Shown here in pieces: positions 21,528-33,060 of a DNA stretch of 64,000 nt; position 1 is the stretch's first letter; every line of letters starts with the position of its first letter. A program made the translations under genes and the position numbers. This DNA is from Rhodocollybia butyracea (Eukaryota; Basidiomycota; Agaricomycetes; Agaricales; Omphalotaceae). A model generated the notes under the pieces. The model did no database searches and was not told the origin of the DNA. It worked only from the letters and a program-made list of their open reading frames with translations. The DNA is taken from positions 25,895 to 89,894 of the forward strand of contig JADNRY010000251.1 of assembly GCA_015501585.1 (NCBI GenBank), given 5' to 3'.

Positions 21528-23651
21528 GTGGCCCGTATTTTCTGCAGCAATAATCATTTTATCTCACATCTTGTTGTGCCTACAACTTCGCGTTCTTCGG
21601 CTGTTTTTTCCCATGATGGCTTGCGGTACAATGGATATAGTCAATTGTTAACCGGAAAAGTAGTTGAATTGATGAGTGGTGCCTATCCAAAGTGCCGATC
21701 ACGATTCCGCCCTCATTCTGTCATTTACAAACTCAAAGGAGGATTGCAAGCTCAGAAGCGCTTTCAAACCCTCCAAAATGACGCCGCCAAATCACTACTA
21801 GGCTTGGATTTATCCTTGGATGCTGCAGGAGCTCTTGATTCCTCAAATGTCCTTGACAGTACTCGCTGGACAAAGGAAAATGCCAAGAGTAATGGATTGG
21901 TCCGTGAATATGTTCTTGCTAAGAACTGGGGGATTGAATCCACAAGGATTGGAAAAAGTTTGTCTGCAGTTTTAGAGTCAGTCGATGACCAGGAGTCTTT
22001 AGGGGATGATGTGGCAAGTGATGAGTTGCATAAACCTAAACAATCCCCAACAGTGGAGGAAATGTTATTGGGCACCATCGTAGACATAAGTATGTGCTCA
22101 GATGGTGATTCAGTAGCTCCAATCAGCCCAATCAGTTCATCCCCCCACCATCAACTCCGCAGCATGTGTTTTGCAGATGTGGTGTTGAGTCTGATGGGTA
22201 TCGTGAGCCCATGCTGCAGGATATAGTTCAATGTGACCAGTGCAAACGCTACACTTATACTGGATGTCTAACTATGCGACTGAAGAGCTCATTCCCACGA
22301 AAGTTCTATTGCCATGTGTGCAGTGATCATGAGCAAGATTTCAATACATACAAGAACCTATTTCCCCAAATTACCAAGCCACAAGAGCTGGAAATGGTTG
22401 AGAAGCGCCCATTGTGAGTACTGTCCTATCTTTCAGATTTGGAATCAGCTACTGACTATTTATGACAAGTGCGGGGAAAGGGGTTCTGGTTAAACATAGC
22501 AATAACTTTTATTACCCTGGCCGCATGATATACTGGGACAAACATGCAAAGCATGGAAGTGTACAGATGTGGCGGGGAATTCAGAATGATCTTGCTGGAA
22601 CAATAATTGAGAAAATTCCAGTCAAAAATATTGTGGATGGGTTGTCGATGGATCAAAAGGGTCGGCGAAAAATTCAAGTAAGTTCTTATATATTACTGTT
22701 TTTCCTTCCTTTTATGAATGTACTTTGCCTATTCATAGCTTGGATATTACACACGGCCACTCCTGGAACATGTGAGAAAGCTTGAGGAAGAAGATGGTTC
22801 TTTGTTGAATTTTGGAGACATCCATTGTCCTGCTGAAATCCAGAATGTACTCATGCCTCACAGGAAAGTACTTCTTGAGCTGGCTATAGATCCCACCAGA
22901 TTGGGGTGAAACAAATACCTGCACTTTCTTTGCAGAGTGGCAGACATCTGATGGCCAATCCACTGGTTTACACAGGAGGATTATTGGATACCGAGCTTGC
23001 AGCCATCAATGCATGGGTTCACACCCGATTCCCAAAGTCGGTGGAGATGGATCACCTCACAATGCTTCATAATAGCATTACCCATGCTCGCACCCTCCTT
23101 GTTGCTCACAAATTTCATAGTGAGCTGGCCGAAGTGGCCGCTGATGCTGATAATCTGCATCTGAAGGCCTGGGAGAGATTGACTGAGTGGACTGGGCTCA
23201 CTGCAGATGGAAAGGCCAAGAAAGTCAGGGGAGCAGATGTAAATTTCGAGGCCATTGCACTCTTGGCCAAGGTGATGTTTGATGAGTCGGTCAATGCAGG
23301 CATGGCAGGTAACCATCAATGGGGACTTGGTGTTGGCCCGCATGAGTTGGCTTGGAGTCCAAATATGAGTGGACCGAGTGTGACCAATGCTCCACTTAGG
23401 GATGGGGATGATGAAATTGAACTTGCAGTATGATGTTTCGTTCTTTTTCTTCAATACATTTCTAACCAAATGAATTTATGTAGAAAGGGGCCAATTATGA
23501 TTATGCGGCAGAGCTCCAAGAGGAGGAACGCCGTAAAGCAAAGAACCCGCCGGCGCCTCTCTTGAAGCAGGCAAGGCCACAGCCAAAACTCCGGAAAAGA
23601 GTATTTGATGAAGATTTTGCCGAGGAATTGAGTACGTTCCAAAAAAGGTAA
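21528..23651 (+). CDS. Multi-exon PHD-finger-like protein, function unknown
   Basis: The first exon covers about 21560-22079. An intron 22080-22126 joins it to an exon with a zinc-finger pattern C-R-C-G...VQCDQCKRYTYTGC...FYCHVC, PHD-like with the central His replaced. Later exons include about 22480-22679, 22739-22907 (LEEEDGSLLNFGDIHCPAEIQ), 22915-23430 (Leu/Ala-rich helical, no motif known) and 23485-23651 (basic tail). An intron lies at about 22680-22738, and a shift occurs near 22905. The true start and the join near 22413-22490 are uncertain. It lies beside transposon remains and may be transposon-borne, but intact frames suggest a gene under recent constraint. Confidence 0.55.
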
Positions 23652-23659
23652 AAATACTG

Positions 23660-24900
23660 CCTACAGCACCCAGGTCAAAGAAGGGCTCTGGGTCAAGAAA
23701 GTAAAGATGATATTGTATGTATGTATTTGAAACTTGTAGCTACAGAGCTACCAATTGTCTGTAGGTAGGCAATTGGCTTCTACATCTACCTACGGACTTT
23801 AATATTATAATACTCATGTAACTCCACTATTTATATCAAGCTGTAAAGTACTTAGGAATGTTTTAAGCAAGATTTGTACTGGTTCAAGTTTTCAAACCCA
23901 CAATGATATGGAGAAGGCATATACTCCACCTGTTGAAAACCACTGTATAGAACCGAGTGTGCACTCACGCATCACCTTGGCTTGTGAACAATGTGACAGC
24001 CAAGGTGAAGAATAACAGTAGTGCAAGACTTGAGTAAGACTTGAGCACAACGTGAGAAGACTTGACTTAGACTTGACTTAGACTTGACTTAGACTTGACC
24101 AAGACTTGAGTAGACTTGAGTTGAGTGAATTAGACTTGACCAGATTTGTATGAAGTTTCTCAATATATGTCCTTAGTTCAACATTAAAGTAGTATAGGTA
24201 AGATATTTTCATGGTGGTGTGTTGACTTAGACTTGTTTTTGATTGCCATCACTGTCCAACACCAATAATGTCAATTCGTTGTAAGAACAACATCATTATA
24301 GGAGCTCTAGTGTATGTTAATGTATGGTAGTATCATATTCAAGTCTTACTGAGCCGTATCTCAGCTATATATACCGTGCGAACTGCAATCAAACTCACAT
24401 CAGTCACTTAGATGATCGATGTAAATGACAGCATTTACATTGAACAATACATTAGACTTGAGACTTGGGCTAGACTTGGAATTCTATGTGCCGGAGGGGA
24501 TACCATCAAGAAGACAACAATTCACTGTTTGGTCAATGATCATGCATATTTGGAAACTTCGATGCCATGAACGTTGCCGATGGATACTTTACACGATGCA
24601 GCCTGGCAATACAAATCCTCCTGAGCCATGAAGCCTAATGAATGCCTTGAACATGCGGCAGAATTGGGTAGCATCTGCGATCTGAAAAGCAAAAATGGTA
24701 TGTATCAATGTATGGCTTGTTTTTGGCTCAATTCTACTGCAGTTTGGTAATATTGGTAACCAGAAAGAAGGTCTTCTTAAATAACAGAGAGATGCTACTG
24801 TACTGTAGTAAGTACGGGGAAAGCTACATGGGCTTGGGCTACACTGTGTGATTGAAATGATACAGTAGTAAGTATGTAGCAATACACCCATGCGATAGAA
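23660..24900. other. Intergenic with an AGACTTGACTT minisatellite
   Basis: Bases 24020-24150 hold about ten imperfect copies of AGACTTGACTT. The remainder has short frames without recognisable protein character and a small inverted repeat (CAATTG/CTACAG) near 23740-23790. Confidence 0.55.
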
Positions 24901-25643
24901 TCAGTCCCAGGCTGAAGTTAGCTGGTTTTGATGAACAAAATCATACACTGTCTCCCAGTTCCGGCAAATATGGGTCTGCCCTATCCCGTCTGTCCCTCGC
25001 AGAGTCCCATTGGCCTCAATATTCAATGGGTCGAGCGTGGTATCTGATGCGCATAGCACCGCCTAACAGTCATTTCAGTAATTTCAATACAGTTATCGGA
25101 TTAGAGAGAAAAAATTATTTGCCTGTCTAAGGAAGTTTAAACAGTGCTGAGTATGTTCAGATACATCATTCAGGAGGATAGAGCTACGAAGGATCTGGAG
25201 ACAATGCATCTGATGAAACATGCTGATACCAAATGCACGCCCTGCAATGATATTGAGCACTACCACGTCTTTGTAACAGATAAGGCGCACCTTTGGAGCC
25301 CAGTCTAACAAACCCGTTTCCCTTCGGAAATGCATCCATTGCGCGCCACTCCGCCCAGGACTCGAATCCTGTGAGGGAGAACTGCGCCGAATTCTCAAAT
25401 GTTAGTGCAACAGGGGGAACATGAAGAGGTAGCAAGGTGGGGTAGTCGTTTCCTTCGTAGCCTGCTGTAATGAAAAACTTGGATTTCCTAGTGAGAAAAG
25501 AACATACTGTAATCACCCGCATTCTCTGAGGTTTCCCGAAGAAGCTTGAGAGTGACCCAAAGGTTCATGCTAAAGCTTGCAAACAGAGAGAAAATCAAAA
25601 AAATGACAACAGACTTTGGGAGGGCCCAAAATTTTTGAGTCAT
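24901..25643 (-). CDS. UstYa-family (DUF3328) oxidase-like protein
   Basis: Four exons, complement(24901-25062, 25123-25241, 25291-25464, 25508-25643), give 196 aa. Introns are 60, 49 and 43 nt; the last (25063-25122) uses a GC donor. Residues 7-28 form a transmembrane anchor. The diagnostic pair of HxxHC motifs is present: HQMHC near residue 113 and HTQHC near 133. These are followed by LRQ, C.SDTTLDPL and G.THICRNW, as in UstYa proteins. Known members act in the secretory pathway and oxidatively cyclise repeat-derived peptides in ustiloxin/asperipin-type RiPP pathways. The family is about 200-260 aa, so this is full length though short before the first HxxHC. The start ATG is chosen because it gives the membrane anchor. 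It is divergent from the gene at 26164. Confidence 0.85.
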
Positions 25644-26163
25644 GATAGTTTCAAATGGATCAGAGACCGATAACGACTAAAAAACAGGTAGGGTATAGGG
25701 CTTAACTATAAGATTTCACACGTTGTTTGAGTTGACCAAACCTTCCAAAATCTGCTCAGTTCTAGTCGTGTGTCACGCAGAACATATTATACACACACGG
25801 GAAGGGAAGTAAAGGAAAGAAGCCGGCAGGCAAGGGCTCTCTGTTTAAGGTTTAAGGAAACAGTCCAAAGTAAACATGTGAGTTTTGTTTAGAACACAAG
25901 TTTCCCCGGGAGAAGCCTATATTAAAAAAGTGACAACATCGATCCGGACAGGCTCAATGATTGAATAATTTACCAATCGGTTGGTAATGTTGATTTCATA
26001 TCCTTCTCCAAACACGAAGGTCAGAGAAATAGGTTCTTCCCCTTTTCTCAATACAACCACATAAGCTCCCAACAGGTCATTATCCACAACTGGCGACTGT
26101 CTCTGTCTCATTTGCTACCCCATCTCCCTCAGTACCTGAATTGGTATCCAAACAAGTCCGAGA
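25644..26163. promoter_or_regulatory. Shared divergent promoter region
   Basis: The 520 bases between two diverging start codons would contain both promoters. No clear TATA box is seen on either side. A 64-codon minus-strand frame (25917-26111) lies inside; it has no known domain and is not supported as a gene. Confidence 0.4.
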
Positions 26164-27059
26164 ATGCGTCGCTCTAGAAACTCATCTGTCGAGGACTATA
26201 TTCCACTCATACCAGAAGACCCAGGGGACGGCTGGCAGTCATTGCATATCGTACCCGTGCCGACACATCGCAGGATCATATTCATAATTTCAGCTGTCCT
26301 GTCGATCCTGACCGTCTCAGTTTCATTCTGCCTTGTCGGGACTTCTTTCAAGAGGAACATGTTTCCCAGAACGCTTGACGGCCTCGCAATTCTCTCACCG
26401 TATCCCAACAGAGATGAAGCAAACATATTGAAGGCCTCAAGGAATGGTCTGTGTGCCTTCATTTTCTTGTACCAACTCACATATGTTTGTTTCAAGCTCC
26501 AAAGATGTGGTTTCCTAATTGGATTGTCAATGTCAACTCAAACGAACCTAACAGAGTGAAAACTCCAGGAAGTCATGTTGTAATCGGTAGTACCGTACGC
26601 CACTCCCCTCTCATACACCATTCCAGCTCATTTTGAGGTCCGGGAGTATAGGATTCTACTTTTTTCCACTGGGTGACCAATCTTTCTCCTACGGCATCCT
26701 GTTACATCGAGGCCGTAGTGAGTAATACCTCTGCCCTTGCGGCTGGTGGGAAATCTTCGTACGCTTCTACTGGTAACATATCTGCGCTCGAAGTATGGAA
26801 CGTCACTGCGCTCCCAGAGTCCGGAATTACATGGAGTACCCGTCCGCAGCGGCTGAATCTTTTGGGAACAATAAATTTCACAGAAGATATACTTAGATCT
26901 TACGATACAGGGTGGCAACTAAGAAATCCAACACCGAGGTTTGGATGTGAGGGCAAGAGAGAGACAGTTGTTGAAGTTGCTTGTCCTGTGGATGCGGTGG
27001 AGGATACTGGATGCTGGTTAGAGTTTGAGCAAGTGTTTTTCAACTCCCCCTTTGTGTGA
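26164..27059 (+). CDS. Single-pass membrane protein of unknown family
   Basis: Exons 26164-26446, 26497-26594 and 26652-27059 join in one frame (262 aa), with introns of 50 and 57 nt. A short basic N-terminus is followed by one hydrophobic span at about residues 37-60, then a long domain containing PKMWFPNWIVNVNS, VVIGSTDSTFF, several predicted N-glycosylation sites (NxS/T) and three or four Cys. This suggests a type II membrane protein facing the secretory lumen. The last exon may be spliced further: GTGAGT follows at 27056 and a good acceptor lies near 27110. I do not recognise the family. Divergence from the UstYa-like gene suggests shared control and possibly a shared pathway. Confidence 0.65.
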
Positions 27060-29286
27060 GTTGTGCCATTTTTCGAAATTGAGTGCCTTAAGTTAAATAT
27101 TTTGTGCAGCGTTTGACTTGCAAGAACTTCGTTAAATACGACGAAGCACAGAAGGAGCTATATTTCTCCCTGTTTATTGCCTGTTCCATATGTATCTCAA
27201 TCGTCTCCGGTGCTGCTATACTAAAATACACTTTGGTTTATGAAATAACAATGGACATCTACTAATCCTTCCGGGGGCCGCCATTGCTTCTGTTTAGGGC
27301 CCGTGATTGCTTGCACTTGATTTTCATATCTGAGATTCGTTCTTACAGCTAGCAAGGGGGCATGGAGATAGTTAGAGTTTAAAACAATCCAACTGAACGA
27401 CTGCCAAATCACACCAGAAAGCACTGAAAAGTTGCAAAAAGGTGCTGGGTGGGTTTGTGTACTGATAAGATCAGCGGTGGGTTCCAGTTTGCCCGGAATG
27501 GTCATTAAAAATTTCAGTACACATTTCTACCGGACAGTGTTTTGGAACTTTACTGGCTGTATTACTGCTGGTTGCAACGTGTCCTTTTACTTGGAAAGAA
27601 GGATTGATCACACAGCTGCCTGTCACGGTCCAAGAGTTGGACACCGGTTTCCTCAGAATGCTACAAGATCAGCTTTGAGGGTTCTTTTATCCCCATTTCT
27701 GCTTTGGTTGCCCTAACCCGGCCCCTAACAGCACCAGCCCCAGGGCTTACCAATTGATCAACATCTCTTCCATCTCTTACTACTTTATATGACCATTGAT
27801 GACTCGGATGTCAGTAAACCAAAACAGATCTAGGTACTGTCTGGTGTGAGTAGAGAAGTGGACAACAGAGAAGAGGAAGACAGATTCTCTGAACAATGGG
27901 AGTGGCCCGGCGGAAGTCGCATCTGATGACCCATAGTAAAGCTTGAGAAATTTCTTGGTGGCCAGATCACAGAACCATTTGATTAACTTGTGACATCATG
28001 TACAACGAGGGAGGTGAAGCGGGGCTACGGATGGAACTTATTGCAGCAGAGTATTCTGTTGTACTGCCGGTCTGAAGGATTGGACACTGAATCACACTCG
28101 TAATAGGGAATATTCTGCTATCTATAGCTAAGTTTCATCTTCGGCCCTATTAAGCTTGGCTTGGTCCACTTAGCGCCGCTATCTGATATCGTTATCGACG
28201 ACTATCTCTAGTTTTTTCTAGTTTTTTGATCCACCATATACCTTGGCAGAAGATTCACTGGTGAGTAGTTGCTAGTGGGAGCAAAGTAGGAGCGAGTATT
28301 TTCACTAAACTTTGAACTTCTGGAATCAGGTACAGTCAGGACTCAGGGAATAAGTGGATGAGCTTCTATATTGCAATTTGTTCCGCCCCCAGGCTCCGGC
28401 CACATCTACACAGCATAGCTGTGAGTTAGGCTTCATGTCTTGGTTATTTTTGCTATCTGATTTTGTCAGCAGGGATATGGTAGCCGTCAACACGATGCAG
28501 CCTGTTGGTGGGCATCCATCAGCGGCTTCTCTTTCACACTTGACTTCTTTGGCCCCCCTCGTTGATCGGCGTCTTGTCAATTCAGTAGCAGGGGATCTGA
28601 GCACTGCAGTCCTCAGGAGTTTATGGCCTTTGGCTGGGACACTGGGCCTCAAATTGCAGCCGGTGCAATAACGCATCGCAGAGTTGCGCTGGAATTTCCA
28701 GTAGCCATGCATGCATCACAATATCTAGTATCCAGGTCCAGTCACGAGTAGCCTAGTAGAGCTACTTATAGCCACTTCGGGGGACATCCGCCTTTCGTTT
28801 ACTCACTGAGAAGTAATACAGGGCAGTAGAAGGTGACGGAAATAAGACAAGTAGCGGGAAGCAGACAGTTCCCTATTGTGGGATGATTGGATAGCCTTCA
28901 CACGTTCTCTGACTTCTAGGCCCATTAGGGAAAACTCCTCGTGGTGCGAAGTAGTGGCCGTAGGTACTGTACGATTACGACCGTAAGTTCAACCCTCTGG
29001 AGCATTACGGGCTAGGTTTAGGTCACACGCAGTTTAAGGCCCAATTTTTTGCGTTACTCCTTGGTTCAGGCTCCGTAGGCGCCGCTAAAATTGCATATCA
29101 AAGCACAAAAATACAGTTTTAATACCTTATGACGAGAATTTTTACAGTTCAGGCAGCTGCGCTATCATTACAGATCTGGAATTGTCTGAGTTCAGAGTGC
29201 TTGCGTAACGCGTTACTGAACTTACGATCGTGATTGTACAGTAATTTGCTAAATTAACTCTTACCCAAATGTCCTGCGAGACTATA
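27060..29286. other. Intergenic, no supported gene
   Basis: Several 90-130 codon frames occur on both strands (for example 27432-27716 plus, 28354-28671 plus, 28326-28712 minus), but none shows a domain, splice support or consistent composition. A short 3' exon of the preceding gene could lie at 27113-27145. Confidence 0.4.
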
Positions 29287-29346
29287 GCCAATATCAGACA
29301 AGGAACACATGCCAGCATAGAAAAACTTGAGAGTGTATATAAAAGG
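29287..29346 (+). promoter_or_regulatory. Core promoter of the repeat-precursor gene
   Basis: A GCCAAT box at 29287-29292 and a strong TATATAAAAGG box at 29336-29346 lie 136 and 82 bases upstream of the ATG at 29428, which matches normal spacing for a well-expressed fungal gene. Confidence 0.7.
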
Positions 29347-29427
29347 GCAAGCCCCAAGAATGAACTGCCAAACTTCCAGAGTCAAGCCACCTCCTTGATA
29401 CCACTTCTAAAAACTACTCCCTTCGCC

Positions 29428-30401
29428 ATGCGTTCCAACGTCGTCATGACTATCCTTCCTCTTGTTCTTGTTGCTGTTCAAGCAGCTCCTCTTGTAAACC
29501 GTGAGTTTGGCCATCTCCCAATATTTGTTACTTGCTATCCATCACTTTGCTGATCTCATGCCCGTATTCCAGGCATCAATGATGGTAATAAAACTACTGT
29601 ACTGAGCTCAATAACCGTCCTGCGCAAGCTTACCAACATGGAAATGTAAGGGCACAAACAAGAATGGCTACGAAGTCACCGTACCTGATATCACCGTACG
29701 CAAGACTGTATGCCTACTATTCAGATCATTCTCTGCTAGAAACTTACACATCGTCAAAATGCTAGGGCACAGACAAGGAATTCTACGAGTTCATCCCTGA
29801 TGTTACTGCACGCAAGACTGTATGTCTCACTACTCATTCTCTGCTAGCTTACAAACTTACACATCGTCAAAATGCTAGGGCACAGACAAGGAATTCTACG
29901 AGTTCATCCCTGATGTCACAGCACGCAAGGCTGTATGTCTACTACTCATTCTCTAGATCTCTGCCGGCTTACAAACTTACACATCGTCGAAATGCTAGGG
30001 CACAGACAAGGAGTTCTACGAGTTCATCCCTGATGTCACAGCACGCAAGACTGTATGTCTACTACTCATTCTCTAGATCTCTGCCAGCTTACAAACTTAC
30101 ACATCGTCAAAATGCTAGGGCACAGACAAGGAGTTCTACGAGTTCATCCCTGATGTCACAGCACGCAAGACTGTATGTCTACTACTCGTTCTCTAGATCT
30201 CTCTAGATCTCTGCTGGCTTACAAACTTACAAACTGTCAAAATTCTAGGGCACAGACAAGGACTTCTACGAGCTCACCGTCCCTGATGTCACTGCACGCA
30301 AGATTGTACGTCTCACTACTCATTTTCTACAGACTTAGTAACCCTCAAAACCCAAGGGCACTAACAAGAATGGCTACGAAGTCACCGTGCCTGCAATCTG
30401 A
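29428..30401 (+). CDS. Secreted tandem-repeat protein, candidate RiPP precursor
   Basis: Nine exons: 29428-29500, 29573-29598, 29651-29707, 29766-29819, 29879-29932, 29999-30052, 30119-30172, 30249-30305, 30357-30401; 157 aa. Exon 1 encodes a typical signal peptide (cleavage probably after Ala 20). Exons 3-8 each encode one repeat of 18-19 residues following GT(D/N)K-x2-YE-x3/4-PD-(V/I)-T-x-RK-(T/A/I). The last exon carries a partial repeat and stop. Every repeat exon is phase 0 and most end ACT before the GT donor. Repeats contain one Tyr with aromatic neighbours and a basic pair (Arg-Lys). Fungal Kex2-processed repeat precursors have this layout, though their sites are usually Lys-Arg, so processing is uncertain. 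The UstYa-like gene 3.8 kb away supports a RiPP role. Alternatives are a cell-wall or adhesion repeat protein. Confidence 0.75.
29651..30356 (+). repeat. Tandem exon-intron units of 108-130 bp
   Basis: Each unit is one micro-exon plus one intron. Exons 6 and 7 are identical and their introns nearly so, which shows recent unequal exchange or conversion. Introns share GTATGTCT donors, a CTTACAAACTTAC branch-site region and a TCAAAATGCTAG acceptor; later introns carry an extra CTCTAGATCT step. Confidence 0.9.
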
Positions 30402-32030
30402 TATCACTGTAAGTTTTTCTCAAGGTTTTTTTTTCTGGGCATTCTTGACCAACTTACAGCTAAATTTGCAATATTTTGAAACAACAAGCATGAAGGTACT
30501 AGGAATAATGATGATGTGGTCAAATAACAATTAGGTTATGTAGTAACATGTGACTAGTGCATAAGCAGCAGAACAAATGAGCAATAAACTCTCACAGCAA
30601 GGATTTTGGCAAGGATGGGAGACAACAAAGAGTCAAGGAGAGCATGATATGAACATAGTGCTGTTTGTTTAATACTCTTTATTCCTGAAGTGAATAGTTT
30701 TCTACCCAATGTGAGTCGTGACCATTGTTTATACCACTCCTCAATTGCTCCTCAAACCATTATCATGGAGTGTGAGCAAATGTCCTTATTTGATTACATT
30801 TTCAACCTTCCTTCAGTATAAATCAATATTCAGGGCTTCTTATTCTTTACCGCTTGGACACTGACTGGACAGTGGGCACTTATGCTGAACTTGTACATTG
30901 AATGTTTAATTTTAAGACCACCAGCAATATTCCGCCAATAGATTCAAATATAGCAATTCCTTGCCTTCCTGGTGTCCACATCAAGGGGTCTTCAAAAATT
31001 TAAGTGCTGACATGACCTTAGGGGATGGGGGTCTAAAGTTGACTTATGGCCAAAAGCTCCAACCCATGTTAACTTCTAATGATGATTAAATGATGCAAAA
31101 CTTTTAACTCATATTTGGGGCTAACCTGTCCAAAATGCGGTCACAAAGGCAAAATACTAAGTTTCCCTCTCAGCTGGGCTCAGGAACTGGGTAGACCCAA
31201 AAATAAGTTTCATTCATATCTCCACCAGTTTTCCCTCAATTTTGACAATATAGGGCGCGTTCAGAATTGCCCATAGGCCATCTCTATACTCTATAAGTTT
31301 CAGGCCTCCTCCTCGGGCCTCAGGCTTCTTGAATTCCGAAATAAAGCACTCATAGTACTCACTTGGATTCACGAATTTATTATTTCACAGTCTTTGCCTC
31401 CCTAATCAAGTGTGTAAAAAGGGCCCAGCAATACAGAAGTACCTCGCAAGGGTCATTCGAGCCTATGATTACCGCAGACAGGAATTTAGCACCACCCCTT
31501 TCATCCTTGAAGATCTTTTTGCTCAATCTCTGAAACGTCTCGGATGATTCTAGGTCTTTCTCCAAATGATAGATGATAGGCTGTTTGGGCTTTGGCGATG
31601 AAAGAGAGAACTTGCAAGGACATGATGGCTACGAAGGATAATTTTACCGCCGCCTTGCGGCACGTTGGCCACCGTGACGCTCAAGCCCAACAGTATCAAC
31701 TGAGCCGAATCCTAAGCGAATGGATGGAATTATGCGTCCAAGAAAGCACTCATGCGACATCTGCGAGGAAGGCGAGCCGTGGAACGAGACGTTCAAGGCT
31801 AAAATCGCAATGTAACATTGATAATGAGCTAAAGCGCATTGCATTGATTAGCGGTTCGGTGGGGCTCGGATATGAAAGGTTGGACAGAGCGGTCACGTCC
31901 GAAGCATACTTGGTGTCCAACCAAGCAAAAAAAAAAAGCAGTCAACGGTACAAGGTATACTTATGTGTAAGCTATATGTCCAGACAGTATCCAGTGTGAA
32001 GCCCGCATAAAAGGAGTCGGTGCAACTGAG
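30402..32030. other. Intergenic; one weak minus-strand ORF
   Basis: Most of this is AT-rich without a gene. A minus-strand frame at 31380-31565 (61 codons from ATG) has protein-like, Leu/Lys-rich composition and stays open upstream to about 31600. A plus-strand frame at 31592-31999 overlaps its upstream part. Neither has a known domain. A GATA microsatellite lies at about 32139-32155. Confidence 0.35.
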
Positions 32031-32039
32031 AAGCTGACG

Positions 32040-33060
32040 AGAGGTACTAGCATTAGCCATCGATGGATTTTTAGGTGTCAAAATGCGCAACAGTATAGGT
32101 CGGAAGGGTAATAAGAGACGGCCTGGATCAGCTGGGGATAGATAGATAGATAGGTAGATGTGTACACGGCTCCGCCACTGAGCGGGGTCCCGTTTGGGAC
32201 AGCTGGCTCCACACGGCCACACCGCAGCAAGCTCCTTATCATTGCATCAGCTTCCTGTCGTTGTTAACCATGCAACCCAACAGCCTGCCCATCCATTCCA
32301 TTACAATTCATCTCATTCCATCAAAATGATCAGCTACTATCAAAATCCTGTCCATAATGGGTGGAGCAAGTGAAGTACTGTATATCGTGTGGATGAATAA
32401 CAACGAGAGTAGGACCAGTCATATGAGAGGTAGAGCGAGGATTCAAGATACAGGTCGAATGGACAAGCTTTGATTCCTGCGAATCAAGCACTGCTAGTAG
32501 CTCTCCAGAGGCTCCCAGCGCCGTTCATACTCAAGTCAACATCGATGTGAGAACTATCAGCCGTGTGTTAAAGCGTCTCCGAAAGTCCAAACGCTACCCA
32601 GGTGTTTATGGCGCTCGATCCGGTCTGCAACTCGACCAAAAACCAGAAGACAACACCAATAGTCCTGTCAGCCGTCGATGGATTTCCGGGTTGCAAAGTG
32701 CGCAGAGGGGCATTGGCCGGAAGGGTAATAAGAGAATATGGTTCGAGTACAACAGATTGTCAGATCGCTACCACGCAACCTGACAGTGCACGAGGCTCAT
32801 TCCACCATTGCGATTCATCTCACCACACCGAAACGATGAGCTACCGCCAAAAGCTATCGTAACACTGTCCACGACGTGTACAGCTAGTGAATGAGATGAA
32901 TAAGGACCAAGCCAAAACAAATCAGTCGTACGGCAGGTGGAACGAGGAAGTGTGAAAGGACAGGCCCCAGGGAATTTTCGATTCCTGCGAATTAGGCGTT
33001 GCCAGAGTATCTCCCAGCGCCGTCTAACAATGACAGAGCAATAAATCGAGTCTGAACGCT
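32040..33060 (+). repeat. Old tandem duplication of about 500-600 bp
   Basis: Bases about 32050-32560 and 32660-33060 share in order CATCGATGGATTT / CGTCGATGGATTT, GGAAGGGTAATAAGAGA, ATTCATCTCA, GATTCCTGCGAAT and CCCAGCGCCGT. Divergence is high and no conserved reading frame is evident. Confidence 0.65.

Noticed and set aside
25917..26111. 64-codon minus-strand ORF in the divergent promoter
   Set aside because: No domain, no splice partners and overlaps expected promoter DNA; kept only as a remark.
28326..28712. 128-codon minus-strand frame as an extra RiPP-cluster gene
   Set aside because: Composition is not protein-like, it overlaps an opposite frame of equal length and it has no motif.
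29651..30356. Regular 108-130 bp repeats resembling a CRISPR-like array
   Set aside because: Each unit holds a conserved exon and an intron with donor, branch and acceptor signals; the repeated part is coding and the genome is eukaryotic.
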